A stretch of 15,205 nucleotides of DNA from Catenibacterium mitsuoka_A (GTDB lineage: Bacteria; Bacillota_I; Bacilli_A; Erysipelotrichales; Coprobacillaceae), in the NCBI RefSeq assembly GCF_964259225.1, contig NZ_CAXVKN010000062.1; one strand, 5' to 3'. Both the position numbers and the translations under genes were made by a program. Below, one piece after another: positions 1 to 6,010 of this stretch (the first letter of the stretch is position 1; the number at the start of each line of letters is the position of its first letter). A model generated the notes under the pieces. It was not told the origin of the DNA. It saw only the letters and a list, made by a program, of their open reading frames with translations, and did not search any database.

Positions 1-36
1 CAAAAGACGGACCTCGGTCCGTCTTTTGCTTTTTAT
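1..36 (+). terminator. Intrinsic terminator of an upstream gene
   Basis: A perfect 12-bp inverted repeat (1-12 with 17-28, loop CTCG) is followed by CTTTTTAT. The stem starts with CAAAAGA and ends in TCTTTTG, so it would also give a short U-run on the other strand and may work in both directions. It probably ends a gene lying left of the window. The gene itself is not visible. Confidence 0.8.
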
Positions 37-133
37 GAAACTATAATGAGTTATTTACCCGTTACAGCCTCTTTTTGCATTTTCTAAAACTGCAAATTCG
101 TGCATAAAGAGTAAAACTAGTGTATAGTAGAGG

Positions 134-203
134 ATGGGTAGGGGAATAGCTCATACCAAAATCCGATTTCCTTACCATGATCACCGTAGGTGATCTTTTT
201 TTT
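134..203 (+). ncRNA. Unidentified structured RNA element ending in a terminator
   Basis: Two hairpins lie back to back. The first pairs 134-146 (ATGGGTAGGGGAA) with 167-178 (TTTCCTTACCAT): about 12 base pairs with one bulged G and two G-U pairs, closing a 20-nt loop. The second starts at the next base and is the terminator at 179-203. A smaller hairpin (TTTGCA 74-79 with TGCAAA 91-96) lies upstream. A TATAAT at 42-47 could start such a transcript, but it has no convincing -35 box. I do not recognise the family. It could be a small RNA, the 3' end of an upstream transcript, or a leader attenuator for cas9. The pairing is directly visible; the function is unknown. Confidence 0.4.
179..203 (+). 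terminator. Strong intrinsic terminator upstream of cas9
   Basis: The hairpin GATCACC-GTA-GGTGATC (179-195) is followed directly by eight T. It should stop any transcript arriving from the left, so cas9 needs a promoter between 204 and 433. One is present at 373-401. Confidence 0.8.
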
Positions 204-317
204 ATATTTTTACCAGAAATAATGAGAAATTCATCAAAAAATAGAGAAAAATTTAGTAAGTGCCTCTAAAAAGGCGCTGTCGGAGGGATACATAAGAAAT
301 TTTATTTCCAATAGGAG

Positions 318-354
318 TATAATAATAGTAAGAAGTAGAAGTGCTATTATTGTA
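318..354. promoter_or_regulatory. Inverted repeat upstream of the cas9 promoter
   Basis: TATAATAATAG (318-328) pairs with CTATTATTGTA (344-354): 11 positions with one T-G wobble, separated by 15 nt. It ends about 18 bp before the -35 box of the proposed cas9 promoter and overlaps a second TATAAT at 353-358 that has no good -35 box. It could be an operator or a simple AT-rich palindrome. No regulator gene is in the window. Confidence 0.3.
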
Positions 355-372
355 TAATATAATATGTGCTGA

Positions 373-401
373 TTGTGGTTGTTGTTGTGATTTGATAGAA
401 T
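373..401 (+). promoter_or_regulatory. Probable cas9 promoter with extended -10
   Basis: TTGTGG (373-378), a 17-bp spacer, then TAGAAT (396-401) preceded by TGA, giving the extended -10 nonamer TGATAGAAT at 393-401. Transcription would begin near 408, leaving a leader of about 26 nt with the cas9 Shine-Dalgarno site. The same nonamer stands before the CRISPR array at 5993-6001. Confidence 0.6.
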
Positions 402-433
402 TATATTAATGAATACAGAAAGAAGGTATAAAC

Positions 434-3400
434 ATGGGACGATTAGTTTTAGGATTAGACATTGGAATTACTAGTGTTGGATATGGTGTAATCGATATTG
501 ATAAGTATGAATTTGTAGACTATGGTGTAAGACTATTTAAAGAAGGTACTGCAGCAGATAATGAAACACGTCGTAATACTAGAGGACACAGAAGACTTAT
601 ATCACGTAAAGCAACACGAATTAATGATATGAAACACTTGTTGAAGTCTTTAGGAATCATCAATGAAGATTTTCATTCATTGGATAATGTATATGAAATA
701 CGTGTTAAAGGCTTAAAAGAAAAATTGAGTAATGATGAACTTGCAACTGCGATATTGCATATTACTAAAAGAAGAGGTAGTACAATTGAGACTGTAGATG
801 ATACAGAAGAAGCAAGTAAGGAAACTGGTGAATTAAAAGAAATATTACAGGCTAATTCTAAGAAACTTGCAGATGGTAAGTTTATCTGTGAAGTACAGTT
901 AGAATTACTCAATAATGGGGAATCAATTAGAGGACATCATAATAACTTTAAAACAAAAGATTATATTAAAGAATTAAATGAAATACTGAGTCATCAGGAA
1001 TTGCCAGAAGAAGCATGTGAAGCAATTGTTCAGATTGTTTCTAGAAAACGTGCTTATTATGAAGGACCAGGTAGCCAGAAGTCACCTACACCTTATGGCC
1101 GTTACATTGAAGCAAATCAGAAAGAACCGATTGATTTGATTGAAAAGATGAGAGGTAAGTGTAGTGTTTATCCTGATGAACCACGTGCACCTAAATTAGC
1201 TGTAAGTAGTGATATCTTTAACTTATTAAATGATTTGAATAATTTGACTTATGATGGTAATAGAAAGATTACTATGGATCAAAAGGATGAAGTATTCAAG
1301 ATTGTTGATAAGAAAGCAAAAGTTGAACCAAAGGACATTGCGAAAATACTTGGAACTGATTTATCTAATATTTCAGGATTTAGAATTGATAAGAAGAAAA
1401 ATCCTTTAAAGAGTGAATTTAAAGGATATGCAAAGTTAAAGAAATGTTTTAAAGAATGTGGAGAAACTATATCTCTTAAAGATTATGAAGCATTAGACCA
1501 GATTATCGAAATTCTGACAAATAGAAAAGGTATCGAAGAAAGAAAACAGTTATTAAATCTTGTCAACTCTTCATTGATTACTGATGAAACTGTTAATAAA
1601 CTTGCTAATCTTGATGGTATTGCGAATTATCATAGTTTATCTCTAAAGGCTATGAAAGAGTTAAATGGAGAAATGTATGTGTCTAACTATAATCAGATGC
1701 AGTTGATTCAGCAGATTCATAAAGGAAAAGATGTATCTGCATTAAAGGGTAAGAAATCTATTGAAGCTGATGATACAGCTATTCTTTCACCAGTAACTAA
1801 AAGAGCACAAAGAGAGACATTTAAGGTAATTAATGCATTAAGAAGAAAATATGGTGAATTCGATACAATTGTAGTAGAAATGACAAGAGAAAAGAACTCA
1901 GCTGATCAGAAAAAGAGCATTAATAATAGACAGAAGTTCTATGAAGAGAAGAATAAAGAAGTAGATACTTTATTAAAGGAAAATGGTTATAATCCTGATA
2001 AGATTAATGGTAAGACTAAAATGAAGGTCAGACTTTATTTGGAACAGGATGGAAAAAGTGCGTATACACTAGAACCTCTTAGCTTAGGGGAAGTTATAAC
2101 TAATCCACGTTATACAGAAATAGATCATATTATTCCAATTTCTATTTCATTAGATGATTCTTATAACAACAAAATCTTGGCTACTGCGAATGAAAATAAA
2201 GCAAAGGGTAATAGAACACCAATTGATGCTTATAATAAGCATTTGTTTGATAATCCAGCACTAGGATTAAGTGGTGATTTACAGACATATATTTCTGTTG
2301 TGCAGTCTTCTAAGAGATTCTCTAGAAGAAAGAAAAATTACTTATTGTACAAAGATGATATTACTAAGATGGATGTTGTACAGAAGTTTATTGCACGTAA
2401 CTTGATTGATACAAGTTATGCAAATAGAGTGGTGTTAAATACTTTGACAGATTACTTTAAAGCAAATGAAATACCTACTAAAGTATTTACACTAAATGGT
2501 AATATTACTCATAAATTCAGAACACAGATTAACTTACCAAAGGAACGTGAAGAAGACTATTTACACCATGCAGTAGATGGACTTATTATTGCATCAGTTA
2601 AGACAATGGGTCTTCTTAATGGTTGTCTTGCAAAGTATGAATTAAAAGATTTATATGATAAAGATACTGGTGAAGTGAAGAAGGTTCCTGGCAAAGAAGA
2701 GTTCTTTGACCCTAAATACATTGAGTTTATCTCTACATTAAAGAATATTTACGATGAAAGTAATAAATACTATCGTGGTATTATGACTAGAGATCGATTA
2801 GCATATGCACCAATTAAGATTTCTCATAAAGTAGATACTAAACCTAATAGACAGGTTGCAGATGAAACAATCTATTCTACAAGAGTTGTAGATGGAGAAG
2901 AAATCTTAGTTCAGAAGTATAAAGATATCTATGATCCAAAGTTCAAGAATCTAGCAGAAGATATTGTGAATGGTAAGGCAGAAGATAAATATATTATGGC
3001 TAAGAAGGATCCTGCAACATTTGAAGAGATTGTTAGAATCGTATTGAACCATTATGAAACATTTAAAGATGATCCTAAACAGTATGTAAAGGATAAGAAG
3101 GGTGTTAAGTTAAAGGGAGAAAACCCATTAACTGCCTATAAAGAAGAGTTTGGTAAGATTCGTAAATTCTCAAAGAAGGGTAATGGCCCTGAAATTACTT
3201 GTATTAAGTATTATGCTGAAAAGTTAGGTAATCATATTGATATCAGTAAGAATTATGATACTAAGCATGGTAAGAAGGTCATCTTAAAACAGATTAGCCC
3301 TTATAGAACAGATTTCTATCGTGATACTGATGGAAAAGTGAAGATGGTAACTATTAGATACAAGGATGTTTCTTTCAAGGAATCATTAGGATTATATTGT

Positions 3401-3775
3401 ATTGATAGAGATTGGTATCAAGCTGAAAAGACTAAGAAAAAGATTAGTGATGAAGCTGTATTCTTATGTTCTTTACATCATGATGAACTTGTTGGAATTG
3501 TGAAAAAAGAAGGCCAGAAGTATATTTATGATGATTCTACAGAATCAGATGGTGATACTAAGTATCATGATGGTATTACACCAGAAATTCTTAAATACAC
3601 TGCAACAAATAATGATATAAAGAATATCGTGGAATTTAAGCCACGTTATACAAAGTCAAAAAAACAGTTAATGGTTGCTATTGGAACATTTGTAGATGTA
3701 AAGAAATATGCAACTGATGTTCTAGGAAATCTATATGAAGTTAAAGATAATAACTTGAAATTGGAGTTTAAATAG
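434..3775 (+). CDS. cas9: CRISPR-associated endonuclease Cas9, type II-A, small form
   Basis: RNA-guided double-strand DNA endonuclease, using crRNA paired with tracrRNA; in type II-A it also helps select PAM-adjacent spacers. The 1113-aa product has every catalytic motif. RuvC-I has GLDIG with D9; an Arg-rich bridge helix spans about 44-70; RuvC-II has IVVEM with E482; the HNH domain has EIDHIIP with H565 and N588; RuvC-III has HHAVD with H712 and D715. The C-terminal third should hold the PAM-interacting domain. Length and sequence match the S. thermophilus CRISPR1 Cas9 type (about 1120 aa) rather than the 1370-aa S. pyogenes type; this comparison is from memory. The ATG has AGAAGG 7 nt upstream. 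The gene is intact. Glutamine is coded almost only by CAG, unlike cas3 to the right. The PAM cannot be read from the sequence. Confidence 0.98.
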   Translation: MGRLVLGLDIGITSVGYGVIDIDKYEFVDYGVRLFKEGTAADNETRRNTRGHRRLISRKATRINDMKHLLKSLGIINEDFHSLDNVYEIRVKGLKEKLSNDELATAILHITKRRGSTIETVDDTEEASKETGELKEILQANSKKLADGKFICEVQLELLNNGESIRGHHNNFKTKDYIKELNEILSHQELPEEACEAIVQIVSRKRAYYEGPGSQKSPTPYGRYIEANQKEPIDLIEKMRGKCSVYPDEPRAPKLAVSSDIFNLLNDLNNLTYDGNRKITMDQKDEVFKIVDKKAKVEPKDIAKILGTDLSNISGFRIDKKKNPLKSEFKGYAKLKKCFKECGETISLKDYEALDQIIEILTNRKGIEERKQLLNLVNSSLITDETVNKLANLDGIANYHSLSLKAMKELNGEMYVSNYNQMQLIQQIHKGKDVSALKGKKSIEADDTAILSPVTKRAQRETFKVINALRRKYGEFDTIVVEMTREKNSADQKKSINNRQKFYEEKNKEVDTLLKENGYNPDKINGKTKMKVRLYLEQDGKSAYTLEPLSLGEVITNPRYTEIDHIIPISISLDDSYNNKILATANENKAKGNRTPIDAYNKHLFDNPALGLSGDLQTYISVVQSSKRFSRRKKNYLLYKDDITKMDVVQKFIARNLIDTSYANRVVLNTLTDYFKANEIPTKVFTLNGNITHKFRTQINLPKEREEDYLHHAVDGLIIASVKTMGLLNGCLAKYELKDLYDKDTGEVKKVPGKEEFFDPKYIEFISTLKNIYDESNKYYRGIMTRDRLAYAPIKISHKVDTKPNRQVADETIYSTRVVDGEEILVQKYKDIYDPKFKNLAEDIVNGKAEDKYIMAKKDPATFEEIVRIVLNHYETFKDDPKQYVKDKKGVKLKGENPLTAYKEEFGKIRKFSKKGNGPEITCIKYYAEKLGNHIDISKNYDTKHGKKVILKQISPYRTDFYRDTDGKVKMVTIRYKDVSFKESLGLYCIDRDWYQAEKTKKKISDEAVFLCSLHHDELVGIVKKEGQKYIYDDSTESDGDTKYHDGITPEILKYTATNNDIKNIVEFKPRYTKSKKQLMVAIGTFVDVKKYATDVLGNLYEVKDNNLKLEFK

Positions 3776-3783
3776 GGTACAAT
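3755..3783 (+). promoter_or_regulatory. tracrRNA promoter inside the cas9 3' end
   Basis: TTGAAA (3755-3760), exactly 17 bp, then TACAAT (3778-3783). The -35 box lies in the last cas9 codons and the stop codon (3773-3775) is within the spacer. The predicted start is near 3790, at the first bases of the anti-repeat, so the RNA would carry almost no unpaired 5' tail. Confidence 0.75.
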
Positions 3784-3789
3784 AGTGAC

Positions 3790-3875
3790 AGGTTATAATC
3801 TAGCAAAAATTTATATGACCTGGCAAAACAAGGGTTTATCCCGGATTCGGCTCCTATAAGGAGCCTTTTCTTTTT
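3790..3875 (+). ncRNA. tracrRNA
   Basis: Trans-activating RNA that pairs with CRISPR repeats to form the Cas9 guide. The anti-repeat at 3792-3829 is the reverse complement of the array repeat with a few differences. The lower stem is GCAAAAC (3823-3829) against GTTTTGC of the repeat. It is followed by an unpaired bulge (ACCTG against GTA), then an upper stem including ATATG and TCTAGCAAAAAT, with two G-U pairs. After the anti-repeat come a small nexus hairpin (GGG 3832-3834 with CCC 3840-3842) and the terminator hairpin. The position between cas9 and cas1 is the one known for S. thermophilus CRISPR1. Orientation matches the array and all the cas genes. Confidence 0.95.
3849..3875 (+). terminator. 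tracrRNA terminator
   Basis: GGCTCCT-ATA-AGGAGCC (3849-3865) followed by TTTTCTTTTT. It ends the tracrRNA and would also stop cas9 transcripts, so cas1-cas2-csn2 seem to depend on read-through. No promoter fits in the nine bases between the T-run and cas1. The 3' arm contains AAGGAG (3858-3863), the only Shine-Dalgarno-like sequence before cas1. Confidence 0.9.
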
Positions 3876-3884
3876 ATATTGTTT

Positions 3885-4784
3885 ATGGGTTACAAGGTCA
3901 TATATATATCCCAGGCTGAGCATCTGCATCTCTATCTTGACAATTTAAAGGTGGAAAAGGAAAATACAGATATTCTTATACCTGTTGCAGATATTCAGAT
4001 TTTAGTTATTGATAATTATAAAGCTTATTTAACAGTTCCCCTAATGAATAAATTAACTGAAAAGAATGTTTGTACTATTCTTTGCGGTGTTGATCATCTT
4101 CCAAAGACATATATATTACCGATGAATGGGAATTATGCCACAAGTGGTAATATTGCTAAACAAATAGAATGGACAGATGAAATAAAAAAGATTTTGCATA
4201 GAGAAATCGTGAAACATAAAATAATAAACCAATATATTATATTAAGAAAGAATCATAAGAGTGAATACGTAGTAAGTAAATTAAAAGAATACAGTGAAAC
4301 TGTGTTAAATGGAGATGTTACAAACAGAGAAGGTCTAGCATCTAAGATGTATTTTCGAGAAATGTATGGAGAAGATTTTGTGAGAATGGATGAAGATGTT
4401 GTGAATGCTGGATTGAATTATGGTTATAGTATATTCAGATCACTTATTACATCTATTATTGTAGGTAAGGGTTATTTACCTAATCTTGCATTTTTCCATA
4501 GAGGTAAACAGAATAGTTTTAATCTAAGTGATGACATAATAGAAGTGTTTAGACCAATCGTAGATGATTATGTTTATAACAACCTATTAGATGAAATATT
4601 GTTTAAGACAGCACATAAAAAAGAGTTAATAGACCTTACAAATAAGAAAATCAATATAGATAATAGAAAGCAGACAATAGGCAATGCGATTAATCTTTAT
4701 CTAGATTCTATATTTAGATTTATTGATGATCAATCTAATGAAATACTATTCCCATTCCCAATTGCATACGATAATGAAATATGA
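3885..4784 (+). CDS. cas1: CRISPR integrase Cas1, type II-A
   Basis: Metal-dependent integrase that joins new spacers to the leader-proximal repeat as a Cas1-Cas2 complex. From the ATG at 3885 the protein is 299 aa, and the active-site residues fall at E149 (in NREG), H205 (in FFHRG) and E220 (in LSDDIIEVFRP), the same numbers as I recall for S. pyogenes Cas1. That agreement is why I chose this start over an in-frame TTG at 3879 two codons upstream. The motif NAGLNYGYS is typical of the family. No free Shine-Dalgarno site precedes it. AAGGAG is 21 nt upstream, inside the tracrRNA terminator stem. The stop overlaps the cas2 start by 11 nt. Confidence 0.96.
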   Translation: MGYKVIYISQAEHLHLYLDNLKVEKENTDILIPVADIQILVIDNYKAYLTVPLMNKLTEKNVCTILCGVDHLPKTYILPMNGNYATSGNIAKQIEWTDEIKKILHREIVKHKIINQYIILRKNHKSEYVVSKLKEYSETVLNGDVTNREGLASKMYFREMYGEDFVRMDEDVVNAGLNYGYSIFRSLITSIIVGKGYLPNLAFFHRGKQNSFNLSDDIIEVFRPIVDDYVYNNLLDEILFKTAHKKELIDLTNKKINIDNRKQTIGNAINLYLDSIFRFIDDQSNEILFPFPIAYDNEI

Positions 4785-5097
4785 GTTTATGCGTTTAATA
4801 CTATTTTTTGATCTTCCAGTAATGACACCTAAACAAAGACATACATATAAAGTTTTCAGAAAGTATCTTATTAAGAATGGATATATGATGATGCAGCTTT
4901 CTGTGTATTGTAAGATATTTGCGAATAGAGAAGCTGCAATAAAACATATAAATATCCTTAAAAAGAATGTTCCTAAAGAAGGGCAAATAAGAATACTCGT
5001 AGTAACAGAAAAACAGTATGCAAAGATAGAAATAATTGTAGGTGGTAAATCCTTACAGGAAGCAACTGTAAATGCAGAAAGCTTTATAGAACTATGA
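4774..5097 (+). CDS. cas2: CRISPR adaptation protein Cas2
   Basis: Small ferredoxin-fold protein that bridges two Cas1 dimers during spacer integration. The chosen ATG gives 107 aa beginning MKYEFMRLILFFDLP, which matches the usual type II-A Cas2 start; an upstream in-frame ATG at 4723 would add 17 non-homologous residues lying inside cas1. The conserved Asp is D13. There is no clear Shine-Dalgarno site, and the 11-nt overlap with the end of cas1 points to translational coupling. The stop overlaps csn2 by 4 nt (ATGA). Confidence 0.93.
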   Translation: MKYEFMRLILFFDLPVMTPKQRHTYKVFRKYLIKNGYMMMQLSVYCKIFANREAAIKHINILKKNVPKEGQIRILVVTEKQYAKIEIIVGGKSLQEATVNAESFIEL

Positions 5098-5972
5098 AAC
5101 AATTGTTGATTAGTAGTGGGAATATTAATAGAACTATTATTATTGATCACACAAAGTATATATTAGGGTCTAATGCAATGAATAAGTATTATCTTAAACA
5201 AGCCGTAAGACAATATTTTAATAAAACAGTAAGTGGATATAGAGAAGAGATTGGTAGTGAATGTTATCTTAAAATAGATGATAGTCCAGTAGATAAGAAA
5301 AATACATTCTTTTATGAAGTGACTGAAAACTATTCTATTAATGATGATGCAAAACTCAATACTAAGTCTCTTATGCTTAAGTATCTGGAAACTCTATATT
5401 CAAGTGTTGATTATATGGATACGTTAAACACAATGAATATACTTATTGAATCACTATCAGATGAAGTGAGTGAAAATGCTTTTGTGCAAAGTGAGTTTTC
5501 TACATACTCTCCTAAGTTACTTACTAAGCTGGTAACAGCGCACTATTATGAAGATGAATCTTATAAAGATGAATATGATTTATCATATGAGGACTTGATC
5601 ATATTACAGCTAAATATGATTGATTATATTGCGGTTCATTCTAAGAAGTATGCTGATATTATTCTATTTATTGATATTCCTCTTATTACTGATGAGATCA
5701 AACAAAAGATAGATGCAATATCTAAAGATAGAGTGTATTGTTTAGTTTTTTCTAAAACAGTAAGGAATGTAGAAATAGAAAATATATGTGTTGAAGAGGA
5801 TTATTTCTTGGATTTTGCGAATGAAGAAATGGTTTATTATATTTTGAATGAGAAATCGAGTACTTTATATACATTGGAGGACATAAAAAATATGATTAAT
5901 GAATATTTAAAGGATTTGAGTAGTAGGGAACATATAAGCTTGATCAATAACTTAGTGTCATATTATAAATAG
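5094..5972 (+). CDS. csn2: Csn2 family adaptation protein, long form
   Basis: Csn2 forms a tetrameric ring on double-stranded DNA ends and takes part in spacer acquisition in type II-A. This protein has 292 aa, longer than the roughly 220-aa S. pyogenes form and nearer the long variant found with small Cas9 proteins such as S. thermophilus CRISPR1. The N-terminal stretch YILGSNAMNKYYLKQAV (about 22-38) sits where Csn2 has its degenerate nucleotide-binding loop. The stretch DIILFIDIPLITDEIKQKI lies further on. There is no signal peptide or membrane segment. The call rests on gene order (directly after cas2, directly before the leader) and on these motifs. A profile search would settle the subfamily. 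Confidence 0.8.
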   Translation: MKQLLISSGNINRTIIIDHTKYILGSNAMNKYYLKQAVRQYFNKTVSGYREEIGSECYLKIDDSPVDKKNTFFYEVTENYSINDDAKLNTKSLMLKYLETLYSSVDYMDTLNTMNILIESLSDEVSENAFVQSEFSTYSPKLLTKLVTAHYYEDESYKDEYDLSYEDLIILQLNMIDYIAVHSKKYADIILFIDIPLITDEIKQKIDAISKDRVYCLVFSKTVRNVEIENICVEEDYFLDFANEEMVYYILNEKSSTLYTLEDIKNMINEYLKDLSSREHISLINNLVSYYK

Positions 5973-6010
5973 TAGTTAAAATCTCAATTATGTGATAGAA
6001 TCAGTTTGAG
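5973..6010 (+). promoter_or_regulatory. CRISPR leader with array promoter and leader anchor
   Basis: Only 38 bp separate the csn2 stop from the first repeat. An extended -10, TGATAGAAT, lies at 5993-6001; a weak -35 (TAGTTA, 5973-5978) is 17 bp upstream. Transcription would start near 6008, at the edge of repeat 1. The last bases before the repeat read GTTTGAG, close to the ATTTGAG leader-anchoring site known to guide Cas1-Cas2 integration in type II-A. This marks the left end as the one that receives new spacers. Confidence 0.7.

Noticed and set aside
259..278. Hairpin AGTGCC with GGCGCT before cas9
   Set aside because: A six-bp stem with one G-U pair and no T-run; too weak to call a terminator or riboswitch.
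353..363. Overlapping TATAAT motifs as the cas9 promoter
   Set aside because: Neither has a usable -35 box at 16-18 bp; the extended -10 at 393-401 with TTGTGG 17 bp upstream is better.
673..912. Reverse-strand open frames inside cas9 and other cas genes
   Set aside because: They lie opposite strongly coding regions, have no start signals and show no recognisable family.
3879..3884. TTG as the cas1 start
   Set aside because: It adds only two residues. The ATG at 3885 gives active-site numbering identical to that recalled for S. pyogenes Cas1.
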